64,000 bases of DNA, from positions 52,859-116,858 of the forward strand of contig JAXJWW010000073.1 in the NCBI GenBank assembly GCA_036307825.1, in the 5' to 3' direction. The DNA comes from RGIG9060 sp036307825 (GTDB taxonomy: Bacteria > Spirochaetota > Spirochaetia > Treponematales > Treponemataceae). Of the stretch, positions 32,501 through 40,674 are shown piece by piece; within the stretch, counting starts at the first letter, position 1, and every line of letters begins with the position of its first letter. The translations under genes were made by a program, and so were the position numbers. Under the pieces are notes generated by a model that was not told the DNA's origin, did no database searches, and saw only the letters and a program-made list of their open reading frames with translations.

Positions 32501-33496
32501 ATGGGTGTAAAAAGAGATGAAGATTTTGTTACAGAATTTATTTTTGTAAAACTGTTTAATAGATCACAGGCTTTTAGAGATATGATTAAAAAAAAGTTTA
32601 ATGGTAATGAGATAAGCCAAAAAATTGAATTTACTGGTAGTAAGAATAAAAAAGATGCTCAGTTGGGCTGCCCTGATGCCGTTGGAAAAGGACTATACAT
32701 TGAAATAAAAACAAAAATGTCTACTCCATTAACTTCCTTAGAAAAAAATTGTGGTGCTCAATATATAAAAGTGAACGGGGAATTTAAGAATGTCGATAAA
32801 CTTACTCCAAATCAAAAAAAAGGTAATAGAAAGCAAGGTAGTGTTGAAACGTGGGGATATATAAATTTTTTGAAGAAAGATCCTGATAATAAACTTTTAT
32901 ACATCGTATGTAATAAAGATTATAATTTAGACGACCCTTGTAAAGGTGATCAAGTTCGTATTATGTATTGGACAGAAATACTTGATTTTCTAAAAAAATC
33001 TAACTCTGAAGATGAGCTTATTAAAGTCCTAGAAAATTGTGTAGAAGGATTAGATTCGGGAGATGATCCTTCTGTTTTAGATATTACTACAAAGCTTTGT
33101 AAGATTTCTGTATTATTAGCGGAAAAAAAGATTGTTAAGGAAACTAGAATATATAGTGAAGAATTTCAGTATATAATAAATTCTCCAACAATTTGGTTTG
33201 TCTTGTTTCCTGATATAAATATTTCTGAAACATGGTTGGGAATTTCATTAGAAACTGGTAATGTATATCTTTGTGCTGAAGAAGATGCTTATACATTGTT
33301 ATCAAAACAGGTTACAAATATAAAATTTGGTAAAAGAAAAATCGAAAATATTTCAAATAATGGAGAGTCTTTATATCTAAAAATTTTTTCATTGGTAGAA
33401 TATAAAGAAGAAGAGTTTTGGGAAGAAGGAAATGTAATAAAAACATTTATTTCTTTCTTGAATAGAATAAAATTAATGCTTAGTAAAGAAAAATAA
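32501..33496 (+). CDS. PD-(D/E)XK nuclease-like protein
   Basis: A 331-residue protein with CPDAVGKGLYIEIKTKMS at about residues 57-74: a PD, then an ExK inside a beta strand, the catalytic core of the PD-(D/E)XK nuclease fold as in type II restriction enzymes. The C-terminal half has no recognisable motif. GGAGGAC before the ATG at 32501 fixes the start. No methyltransferase is adjacent, so it is either a solitary endonuclease or part of a larger defence module. Confidence 0.65.
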   Translation: MGVKRDEDFVTEFIFVKLFNRSQAFRDMIKKKFNGNEISQKIEFTGSKNKKDAQLGCPDAVGKGLYIEIKTKMSTPLTSLEKNCGAQYIKVNGEFKNVDKLTPNQKKGNRKQGSVETWGYINFLKKDPDNKLLYIVCNKDYNLDDPCKGDQVRIMYWTEILDFLKKSNSEDELIKVLENCVEGLDSGDDPSVLDITTKLCKISVLLAEKKIVKETRIYSEEFQYIINSPTIWFVLFPDINISETWLGISLETGNVYLCAEEDAYTLLSKQVTNIKFGKRKIENISNNGESLYLKIFSLVEYKEEEFWEEGNVIKTFISFLNRIKLMLSKEK

Positions 33497-33519
33497 AAAA
33501 AAACAAAACCTAACTTCTT

Positions 33520-34584
33520 ATGCTATACCTAATTCCATCTAAATCGATTTTAAATGACTATCTTTCTTCTCACCAGTTGCAAACAGTTTCGGAAATAAAG
33601 GATCTTCGAACTCCTCTTTTTCATGAAGTCCATTCTCACAAAACTCCGTATAATAACGATTATTTGATTAAGTATTTAGACTTTAAAAAGTTGGAAGGTA
33701 GAAATCCTTCTCGCACTAAAAAGAATATTGAAGAAGCGATAAAATCCCGAGTAAAAATTTACGGAAAGTACAAAAAGAAAAATATTGATATTTTTATATT
33801 GGAAACTTCAAAAGAAGAATTTAATTCCGTTGGCGAAAAACTTTCTGCAATAGCAAAAGAGGTTGGTGCAAAATTTGATTACACAACTTTGTCAGAAGAA
33901 TATTTTTTAAATTTGGCAGGCAACTTTGAAGAATATTATGAAGAACATCTGAAAGAATCTTCGCTAACAGATATTGCCACAAATCTTACAAAAACATTTT
34001 TTGAAATAAAAAACAAATACAATACACACAAAATTGCAAATATGAATCGCCTTACTACAAATGGACTTTCAAATTATTATGAGTGGTTTAAAAATGGTTA
34101 TGTTTCATACAAACATATTTTGTCTTTTTCTAAAAATGATTTGAAACTCTCTGCCAGAAATGCTGACAAAAAAACGCTGTTCAATTTGTTTGGATATTTA
34201 CCATCTGATTCGGATTGTTTTCCGGAAAGTGCGTTGAAATACATAAATAAACTGATAAAAAAATCAAAATTTTCCATTCATAAAATTTCAATGATGATTG
34301 AATATTATAAGGGAAATAAAATTACCGACTTTGAATACAAACCACCTTATGAATATTTTTTACTTGGTACAAACCGAAAAATCGACCGTCAGTTTTTGAT
34401 ATATTTTAGTCTTGCGTTGGGATTGTCCTCAGAAGAAATAAAAACTATGTTCCAAAAATCAAATTGTTTGTTTACCGACTTTTTAAAAGAAGATTTGCTT
34501 CTTTGTTACTTTGCAGAAAACAATTATTTTATTGATGTAAAACAACGAGGCGCGTTATTCCGTTATTTATTTAAATCATTTTAA
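33520..34584 (+). CDS. Hypothetical protein, 354 aa, with C-terminal helical domain
   Basis: A basic soluble protein. The last ~70 residues (NRKIDRQFLIYFSLALGLSS and after) resemble the helical domain also seen at the C-terminus of the protein at 9891, where a row of residues like LALGLxxEEIxxML recurs. It lies 23 bp after the nuclease-like gene with no promoter visible between them, so the two may work together. Confidence 0.6.
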   Translation: MLYLIPSKSILNDYLSSHQLQTVSEIKDLRTPLFHEVHSHKTPYNNDYLIKYLDFKKLEGRNPSRTKKNIEEAIKSRVKIYGKYKKKNIDIFILETSKEEFNSVGEKLSAIAKEVGAKFDYTTLSEEYFLNLAGNFEEYYEEHLKESSLTDIATNLTKTFFEIKNKYNTHKIANMNRLTTNGLSNYYEWFKNGYVSYKHILSFSKNDLKLSARNADKKTLFNLFGYLPSDSDCFPESALKYINKLIKKSKFSIHKISMMIEYYKGNKITDFEYKPPYEYFLLGTNRKIDRQFLIYFSLALGLSSEEIKTMFQKSNCLFTDFLKEDLLLCYFAENNYFIDVKQRGALFRYLFKSF

Positions 34585-34595
34585 GAGATTTTACA

Positions 34596-34743
34596 GGAAT
34601 CAAAAATCCGACGATATTTTACTAGGACGATAAAATATATACATAAGAAATTTTTGTTAATTGATTCTAGGATTTGCAAAATTCTCGAATTTTTTGGGGA
34701 ATCAAAAAAACGACGATATTTTATCAGTACGATAAAACATATT
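34596..34743 (+). repeat. Two tandem hairpin repeats
   Basis: GGAATCAAAAAtcCGACGATATTT and following (34596-34640) recurs at 34698-34743. Each has ATATTTTA/TAAAAYAT stems around a loop ending in ACGA. The 16-nt start ATCAAAAATCCGACGA also occurs at 32385-32400 after the LRR gene. Confidence 0.6.
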
Positions 34744-34766
34744 TATATAAATTTGAATTATAAACT

Positions 34767-34794
34767 TTGACTTTTAAATAATAATAGCTATATT
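34767..34794 (+). promoter_or_regulatory. TTGACT/TATATT promoter facing the HTH gene
   Basis: TTGACT, 16 bp, TATATT, followed by the 3' end of a minus-strand gene rather than a plus-strand start. It would make an antisense RNA, or else a long leader for the gene at 35307. Confidence 0.5.
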
Positions 34795-34821
34795 CAACTT
34801 ACATAAAACAATTAAGCAAAA

Positions 34822-35145
34822 TTATTTGTATTTGTTAGAAATCTCGTTGAGCATGATTAAAATATCATTTGATAGTTCAGAACAAAACTGATTAATGATT
34901 TTATTAGAAGATTTTTCTTCAAAATCTACTTCCAAAAATAATTTGTATGGCTCAATTTCTAGAACTTCACATAATTTGGCTAAGGTACCAGGAGAAACCC
35001 ATTTTTTACCATTTTCTATATCGTTAATAAAATTGGTGGTAATTCTTGCTTTTGTTGCCAGTTCCATTTGAGATAGTTTAAGTTTTTTTCTGTAGAACTT
35101 AATATTTTTTGCAAAAATAGTTCTAATTTCTTCTTCTTTTTTCAT
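34822..35145 (-). CDS. XRE-family HTH regulator
   Basis: A 107-residue protein with an HTH_3 domain (KNIKFYRKKLKLSQMELATK, then ITTNFINDIENGKKWVSPGT) and a short C-terminal helical tail. It is divergent from the small protein at 35307, and the spacer holds at least five similar half-palindromes. It is probably a repressor of both genes. Confidence 0.85.
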   Translation of the reverse strand: MKKEEEIRTIFAKNIKFYRKKLKLSQMELATKARITTNFINDIENGKKWVSPGTLAKLCEVLEIEPYKLFLEVDFEEKSSNKIINQFCSELSNDILIMLNEISNKYK

Positions 35146-35147
35146 AA

Positions 35148-35290
35148 CACGCTACTAGTTAATAAAACAATACTGGTAGTTTTTTATATATTCAATACAC
35201 TAATAGTTGTAAAAAACAAACTTTTAGTTGACAAAAATTATAACTGCTATTAGTATAAATATACAAACTTTTAGTTTGTAAAAAAAATAA
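35148..35290. promoter_or_regulatory. Divergent promoter with repeated operators
   Basis: Repeated ACTANTAGT-like sites (CTACTAGTTA, TACTGGTAGT, CACTAATAGT, CTATTAGTAT) are joined by two CAAACTTTTAGTT copies (about 35217 and 35264). TTGACA with TAGTAT 17 bp later fits a promoter for 35307. Confidence 0.6.
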
Positions 35291-35306
35291 TTTAGGAGGA
35301 TTTCTT

Positions 35307-35498
35307 ATGAAATTAGTAAAAACAGCAAGACCAGTTTATGCTGTAAATTTGGGTGCAGGACGATTTGTAGGAGCTCAACCTACTTACCAATGTAGAAAGT
35401 GTGGAGCCGTATCTTACTCTTCCAAACGACCTGGAAGTTGGGATTTTGGTGGCTGTGGTGGCGATAAAAATAAATCACACGATTGGCAACAGTGCTAA
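35307..35498 (+). CDS. Small cysteine-rich protein, 63 aa
   Basis: Contains CRKCG and later CGG and a C-terminal Cys, consistent with one zinc site, plus a glycine-rich middle. A TAGGAGG site precedes the ATG. It is regulated from the divergent operator region. The function is unknown. Confidence 0.72.
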   Translation: MKLVKTARPVYAVNLGAGRFVGAQPTYQCRKCGAVSYSSKRPGSWDFGGCGGDKNKSHDWQQC

Positions 35499-35572
35499 TG
35501 CACTAAATATTTAAATCTAATCTAAAAGCAATTTATCGCAAAATAATTTGCTTTTAGATTTAATTTATGTTT

Positions 35573-36307
35573 ATGAAAGATTATCATGTTCATATTGGAC
35601 AATTTAACGAGCTATATTACGATGCTTTAGAAATTTTCGATGTGATTGAATCAACAGGATTAATCTCGGAAGTTCATTATTCATCAACTTCTACTTGCAG
35701 AAATGATGTTGAATTAATCGGTATTGAAGAAGAGTTAGAATATGCACAAAAATATGAATCTAATTTCTTAAAAGTAAAACCGTATCTTTGGTATATTCCA
35801 AAATATGCGGAAGAAAATATAAGTGTTCAAAGTGCAATTTCATCTTTTGATTACTGTGGAATTAAATTACATCCTTTTGCACATCAATGGAATTTTCAGG
35901 ATAAAAAACATATAAAACAAATCGAAGATATTTTTCTTTGGGCACATGAAAATAAAAAACAAATTTTAATTCATTGTGCAGATAATCAAAGTTGTTTACC
36001 GAATAAATTCGAGAAATATTTTAAAATTTTTTCTGGTGCAAAAATCATTCTGGCGCATTCAAATCCAGTTTTTGAAACTGCGCAAATGGTAAATAAATAC
36101 GACAATGTTTTTTGCGATACCGCTTGTATAAATAAAGAAAGTTTGGAGCAATTAAAAAAAGAAATAAATGATACAAAGAAAATTTTGTTTGGTTCGGATT
36201 TTCCAATAAACAATTATTGGAATAAATTATTATTCAACAAAAGCAAGTCTCTTTCAAAAGAATATAAAGAAACTTGTACAATTCTAAAAGATCTAAATTA
36301 CGAGTAA
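35573..36307 (+). CDS. Amidohydrolase-family metal-dependent hydrolase
   Basis: A 244-residue TIM-barrel hydrolase. The motifs in order: DYHVHIG (residues 3-9), CGIKLHPF (about 100), ILIHCAD (about 130), IILAHSNP (about 158) and ILFGSDFP (about 205). These are the metal ligands and catalytic Asp of the amidohydrolase_2 group. The substrate is unknown. The 35567 ATG is an alternative start, two codons upstream. It is followed 10 bp later by a zinc-finger-like gene. Confidence 0.8.
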   Translation: MKDYHVHIGQFNELYYDALEIFDVIESTGLISEVHYSSTSTCRNDVELIGIEEELEYAQKYESNFLKVKPYLWYIPKYAEENISVQSAISSFDYCGIKLHPFAHQWNFQDKKHIKQIEDIFLWAHENKKQILIHCADNQSCLPNKFEKYFKIFSGAKIILAHSNPVFETAQMVNKYDNVFCDTACINKESLEQLKKEINDTKKILFGSDFPINNYWNKLLFNKSKSLSKEYKETCTILKDLNYE

Positions 36308-36317
36308 GGAGTTACAA

Positions 36318-37160
36318 ATGATTTCTAGAGATGAATTACGGCAGTTAAAAGCAAAATTGCTAACTTATTGTTCAGAAAACGATTTGTTTGATGACTACAA
36401 TGTTGAAGGTATTTTTGACATTGTTGCAGAAAGATTCATGACAAGTGATTTTGAAACGCTTGAAAAAGAAATAAATGAAGTTATCCCCAAAAGAAAATTT
36501 CAAAAATTCAAAAATATGACATATAACAACCGAATTATAAAAGACTTGGAAGATATTAAAGAATATAATGAACTATTAAAACGATACGAATTTATATCTT
36601 TTATCAGTTATTATTTAAGAGACAATTTAGGTGATGAATGGATTACAAGGCGAGTTAATGCTATGTTTCCAGAATATCTTTTAAATGATTTACAACAAGT
36701 TTTGGTGCGTTCTGTAGAACATTATAAAAAAGATAAAAAAAGAAAAGAGATATTATCTAAAACTGGAAAAGTAATTGGTACTATTGCTTTTTCACCATTT
36801 TTGCTTTTAGGCGCAATAGCAAAATATTCCTTTGCAGTATCTGATGCAGAAAAAAAACAAAGGCGTTACTATTGTAAATATTGTGGTAAATCTGAAAAAG
36901 ATCCGCGTTCATTAACAAGTGGTTTTTGTTTACAAAGAACAAGGATGAATGAATATCTAACTTCTAAGCATACGCCTTTGGTCCATCAAATATATGAAGG
37001 CAGTGAAAAATCTGAATATACTTGTAAGCATTGTGGTAAATCATTTAAATCTTTTAGTGATCTAGTTAATAATACTTGTATTCCACGATATCAAATGAAC
37101 GGAGATATAACCAATACTCTTTATCGTGTTGCTATGAGTCATTGTGAGCCAATTTTGTAA
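36318..37160 (+). CDS. Hypothetical protein with two C-terminal zinc-finger-like motifs
   Basis: A 280-residue protein. Residues ~1-145 are helical and charged; ~150-172 form a hydrophobic segment (TIAFSPFLLLGAIAKYSFAV) that may touch the membrane. Two repeats follow, each starting YxCKxCGKS and ending xxxxCxxRxxMN, about 50 residues apart, likely zinc-binding. A TAAGGAGTT site precedes the ATG. It is probably in an operon with the amidohydrolase. Confidence 0.65.
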   Translation: MISRDELRQLKAKLLTYCSENDLFDDYNVEGIFDIVAERFMTSDFETLEKEINEVIPKRKFQKFKNMTYNNRIIKDLEDIKEYNELLKRYEFISFISYYLRDNLGDEWITRRVNAMFPEYLLNDLQQVLVRSVEHYKKDKKRKEILSKTGKVIGTIAFSPFLLLGAIAKYSFAVSDAEKKQRRYYCKYCGKSEKDPRSLTSGFCLQRTRMNEYLTSKHTPLVHQIYEGSEKSEYTCKHCGKSFKSFSDLVNNTCIPRYQMNGDITNTLYRVAMSHCEPIL

Positions 37161-37189
37161 AAAAAATATAAAAAATTGCGACAAGTATA

Positions 37190-37219
37190 TTGACTAAAAA
37201 TATTGTTCTATGCTATATT
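37190..37219 (+). promoter_or_regulatory. TTGACT/TATATT promoter of the HD gene
   Basis: TTGACT, 18 bp, TATATT. It gives a leader of about 260 nt before 37486. Confidence 0.6.
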
Positions 37220-37339
37220 CATAAACCCACATTATTTAGTTAATTGGTTCGGTTAGAAAAATCTAATCGTATATTAACAAACGGCATTGGCCAAGAGACA
37301 AATTATTAAACAAGAAATCAAATAAACATTAAGCAAAAT

Positions 37340-37457
37340 TCTCATCAAGGGCAACACTTCCCAGTCGTGCACTAGGGAAGGTTTCGTTGTCGGCAGTTCT
37401 TTGACATTTTTAGGGAAGGGTTAAAGTAGGCCCAATCGACGAGTTGAGGCGCGAAAT
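37340..37457 (+). ncRNA. Structured 5' leader with motif S1
   Basis: The leader has a CTTCCC/GGGAAG hairpin (about 37365-37380). It is followed by motif S1 (37399-37457): TTCTTTGACATTTTTAGGGA, AGTAGGCCC and GAGGCGCGAAA. The same motif stands before the sigma factor at 39668-39733. The rest of the gap 37161-37485 has no gene. Confidence 0.5.
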
Positions 37458-37485
37458 GAAAAAAACTAAAGAAAGGAAATGAACT

Positions 37486-37962
37486 ATGAATGCAGAAAAT
37501 TTTATGGGAAACATCGACTTAAAAAAAATCAAAAGTTACGCTGTTTCAAGATTCAAACTTAATTCTGAAATTCACGGAATGCAACATTGGGAACGGGTAG
37601 AAAGAAATGGTTTGATGTTATCGCAGTTCGATTCGCAAGTGAACAAAAGAGTTGTTGTCTTGTTTGCTTATCTTCATGATTGTGAACGGGAAGATGACTT
37701 TGAGGACGAAGAACACGGAATCCGAAGTGCCGAAAAACTTTACGACATTTCAGAAACTTTGTTGGCAGATTTAAGTGATGAAGAATTTGATTTGCTTTAC
37801 ACTGCCATCGCCAATCATAACGGTGGAGACGAAATTGGCGAATCTACAGTTGATGCTTGTTTTGATGCAGACAGATTAGATTTAGGTCGAGTAGGAATCA
37901 CCTTAGATCCAGATAAAATGTGTACAGAAAAAGGCAAAGAAATTGCTTTAGAACAATTATAA
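37486..37962 (+). CDS. HD-domain phosphohydrolase
   Basis: A 158-residue HD protein: HGMQHWERV (about 31), LFAYLHDCER (about 65), TAIANHNGG (about 107) and CFDADRLDLGRVG (about 126) give the H...HD...D metal site. Small HD proteins of this size hydrolyse nucleotides or remove phosphates. An AGAAAGGAAAT site precedes the ATG. It is followed by a PARG-like gene, so a role in NAD or ADP-ribose metabolism is possible but only inferred. Confidence 0.82.
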   Translation: MNAENFMGNIDLKKIKSYAVSRFKLNSEIHGMQHWERVERNGLMLSQFDSQVNKRVVVLFAYLHDCEREDDFEDEEHGIRSAEKLYDISETLLADLSDEEFDLLYTAIANHNGGDEIGESTVDACFDADRLDLGRVGITLDPDKMCTEKGKEIALEQL

Positions 37963-38051
37963 TCTATGGTGTAGAAAAAATTTCTTTAAATAAATATTCT
38001 ATTTGTTGATAGAATCTTCATAAAAATTTTATCATTTTCAGGAGGCAGAAA

Positions 38052-39053
38052 ATGGCACTTTATCAAACTTTGGGAACTTTAGAATTAGAATGTGAAGAAC
38101 TTATGGCAGTTCACACACCAAAATTTACAAATGAAAGAAAACGCAAGTTATTTGAAAAAACTATAGAAAAAAAGGGAGCAACTTTATCTGGGGATGTAAT
38201 TGTAACTCGTTGTACTCCAGATACAAAGGAAATTGACAAAGCTACTTTTGTCAAAACAGATGTAAAAATAAAACAAAATGCAGGATTCTTCAATTATGAA
38301 AAAGATAAAGATTCTGCAGACAGAAAAGTATGGTGGATGAATTATGCCGATCCAAAATTATTTGGATTTTATGCCAACGAATTTTTTGCACAAGATGAAA
38401 TTCAGGTTTTGGAACATCCAATTCTTGCTTGTGTAAGAAGATACCTCTTAGATCCAGGCGAAGAAAATATGACTCCAAGAACATTAGTTCAAAATGGGGA
38501 TGAATTAATTGCCACTCCTTATCTTATAGAAAATGTTCCTCTTTGGATGACTGTAAATTCGTATCCAAAACTACCAGATGGAACTCCAGTTCGTATCTAC
38601 GGTGCAAGTTTTACAGAAGCTCCTCAAGAAGCGATTGATGAAGGTTGCAAAGTTTTTCAAGGTGATTTAAAAGACAATATTATGGCAATTGCAGCACCAT
38701 CTTTTGAAAAAGGTGAATATTCCTACGACGATATTGAATTAATTCTAAAAACTCTAATTTCGGCTTTTTCTCAAGCAAAAGATTTGGCTCCAGAAAAAAA
38801 ATGTGTTGTCCACGGAGGAAACTGGGGCTGTGGTGCTTTTGGTGGAAATTTTGAATTAATGTATTTTGCGCAGATGTACGCAGCAAGCGTTTGCGGCATT
38901 GATGAACTTATTCTTCACGCTGTAGACGATGACGATGTTTATGACGAAGCGGAATGGAAGTATAAATATTTAGATGAAGAAATGTCACTTGATTCAGTCG
39001 TAAATTATTTAATGAGTCAAGGATACGAATGGGGCCGAAGCGACGGAAACTAA
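38052..39053 (+). CDS. PARG-like macro-domain protein (predicted poly-ADP-ribose glycohydrolase)
   Basis: A 333-residue protein. The stretch FFAQDEIQVLEHPILACVRR (about residues 117-136) aligns with the catalytic loop of PARG enzymes, where QEE is usual; here the acidic pair is QDE. HGGNWGCGAFGGNFELMYF (about 258-276) matches the phosphate-binding loop. The glycine-rich loop before QDE is weakly conserved (KLFGFYANEFF), so activity is uncertain. It would remove ADP-ribose chains from targets. An AGGAGG site precedes the start. It is adjacent to the HD phosphohydrolase. Confidence 0.72.
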   Translation: MALYQTLGTLELECEELMAVHTPKFTNERKRKLFEKTIEKKGATLSGDVIVTRCTPDTKEIDKATFVKTDVKIKQNAGFFNYEKDKDSADRKVWWMNYADPKLFGFYANEFFAQDEIQVLEHPILACVRRYLLDPGEENMTPRTLVQNGDELIATPYLIENVPLWMTVNSYPKLPDGTPVRIYGASFTEAPQEAIDEGCKVFQGDLKDNIMAIAAPSFEKGEYSYDDIELILKTLISAFSQAKDLAPEKKCVVHGGNWGCGAFGGNFELMYFAQMYAASVCGIDELILHAVDDDDVYDEAEWKYKYLDEEMSLDSVVNYLMSQGYEWGRSDGN

Positions 39054-39168
39054 TTTAATCTGAAAAACAGTTGATGCAATTCTTCTATATATAAGCAGAG
39101 TTTTGTAATCAACTGATTTAAAAAAGTTATTTAAGTAAAACCATCCACATAAAAAGTTAAAAAAAAAT

Positions 39169-39197
39169 TTGACTTTTAAACCAAACAGTACTATATT
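39169..39197 (+). promoter_or_regulatory. TTGACT/TATATT promoter
   Basis: TTGACT, 17 bp, TATATT. It drives the small gene at 39286 with a leader of about 80 nt. Confidence 0.65.
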
Positions 39198-39285
39198 CTT
39201 CCAACCTTAAATAATCGGGAAGCGCGCAAAGCGTTTCATCACATCAGTCATTCTAAATTGCTCAAACAAGAGCGGGAGAAAATCA

Positions 39286-39498
39286 ATGGCAAAAGATGGA
39301 ATTAAAAAGAGCATTTATGCTCTTAAACGAGAAATTGATGAAGTCATCAATAATTACAAAGAAATTCCTTATGGATGTGGTTACAATATCGGAGCCGAAG
39401 CAAGAAGGAAATCTCAACTAGAAAAAGTCAAAAAGGCATTGGAAGAAAAATCCAGACGCGAATTAGAAGAGCTTATTGGATTAGCAAAAGCTGGATGA
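39286..39498 (+). CDS. Small basic helical protein, 70 aa
   Basis: A short Lys/Glu-rich protein predicted almost wholly alpha-helical, with a GCGYNIGAEARRKS turn in the middle. A GCGGGAGAA site precedes the ATG. It has its own promoter. No family is recognised; it could be nucleoid-associated or a sigma modifier, but nothing proves either. Confidence 0.6.
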   Translation: MAKDGIKKSIYALKREIDEVINNYKEIPYGCGYNIGAEARRKSQLEKVKKALEEKSRRELEELIGLAKAG

Positions 39499-39609
39499 TT
39501 AAAAAATCTCTAACAAAAAAACAATCTCTCACGAAATGACAGACTAATCTGTATATATTAAAAGCACAAAGCAAAATGCAAAATTTTTCAAAAAAAAATA
39601 AAAAAAAAT

Positions 39610-39638
39610 TTGACTTTTGCTTTAGATGTAACTATATT
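39610..39638 (+). promoter_or_regulatory. TTGACT/TATATT promoter of the sigma factor
   Basis: TTGACT, 17 bp, TATATT, followed by a leader of about 175 nt containing motif S2. Confidence 0.65.
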
Positions 39639-39667
39639 AATTAACCCGCCTCTAATGGCTGGAAACA

Positions 39668-39733
39668 AGATCTTTGACATTCTAAGGGAAGGAATCAAGT
39701 AGGCCCGTCTGTGAAACGAGGCGCGAAAGGAAC
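39668..39733 (+). ncRNA. Leader motif S2
   Basis: ATCTTTGACATTCTAAGGGA, AAGTAGGCCC and GAAACGAGGCGCGAAA match S1 at 37399-37457. The gap 39499-39818 contains only this and the promoter. Confidence 0.5.
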
Positions 39734-39818
39734 AATAGGAAATCACACCTAGAAAAAAGTGATAAATATGTTGGATTACCCAAGAGGTATTTTTTGTAAT
39801 CATTTTAAAGAGGTACAA

Positions 39819-40535
39819 ATGGTTAAAAATAATACAATTTATTTAAACGAAATTTCAAAAATTCCACAATTAACATCAGAAGAAGAAAAAGTTTTGGCCA
39901 CTAAAGCATATAGTGGTGATAAATCAGCTAAGAAAAAACTTATAGAATCAAATCTTAGATTCGTTGTAAAAATTGCAAATGAATATCTAGGATATATGGA
40001 TTTAGAAGATTTAATAAATGAAGGAAATTTGGGACTTATGCACGCAGCAGAAAAATTTGATTCTTCTACGGGGAACAAATTTATAACTTATGCAGTGTGG
40101 TGGATTAGAGCTTATATTCAAAAAGCTATTCGAGAAACTTCAACAGGAATTAAGTTTCCATCTCATAAGTTTGATGAAATGAAAAAATCTAAATGGAAAC
40201 TTGCAAGTTTAGATAAAGCTGTGGGAAATGATGAAGAAAAAGCAACACTTGCAGATTTCATTGTTGATGAACGAATTATGAATCCAGAAGAAAAGTTTTT
40301 GATTCATCAAACAGAATTAGAATTAAAACAATTTATAAAAGAACTTAAACCAAATGAAAAGGCCGTTATTATCAAGCGATATGGTCTAGACGGAAAAGAT
40401 CCTATGACACTTTCAGAAATAGGTTCTATCTTGGGATTTTCCAAAGAAAGAATTAGACAGTTGGAAAGTCGGGCGCTTAATCAATTAAAGAAAAATTTAA
40501 TTTATTCAAATTACTATGTAGATTTAGTTGCATAA
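39819..40535 (+). CDS. Accessory sigma-70-family RNA polymerase sigma factor
   Basis: A 238-residue sigma factor. Region 1.2/2.1 begins PQLTSEEEKVLATKAYSGDK. Region 2.3-2.4 is FITYAVWWIRAYIQKAIRET. Region 4.2 is TLSEIGSILGFSKERIRQLE near the C-terminus. Its size fits RpoH/SigB-like alternative factors rather than the housekeeping one. The start at 39819 follows AAAGAGG; an upstream ATG at 39759 lacks a site. It may read one of the two distinctive promoter classes of this window. The next gene encodes a double AAA ATPase. Confidence 0.88.
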   Translation: MVKNNTIYLNEISKIPQLTSEEEKVLATKAYSGDKSAKKKLIESNLRFVVKIANEYLGYMDLEDLINEGNLGLMHAAEKFDSSTGNKFITYAVWWIRAYIQKAIRETSTGIKFPSHKFDEMKKSKWKLASLDKAVGNDEEKATLADFIVDERIMNPEEKFLIHQTELELKQFIKELKPNEKAVIIKRYGLDGKDPMTLSEIGSILGFSKERIRQLESRALNQLKKNLIYSNYYVDLVA

Positions 40536-40674
40536 CATTACCGGAAGTTTAGCAAATATCAGTAGGTGATAATCTAAACTATTTGATTCACAAAGGGTAT
40601 GTAAGGCAAACGCTTTACTTTCAGCACAAATCATAGAAGCCTTCGGGCAAAAATCAAATGAAAAGAGGTAAAAT

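Noticed and set aside
34596..34743. Guanidine-II (mini-ykkC) riboswitch, because of two hairpins with ACGA in the loop
   Set aside because: The loops are nine nucleotides with ACGA at the end rather than a tight ACGR loop, the stems are AT-only, and no exporter gene follows.
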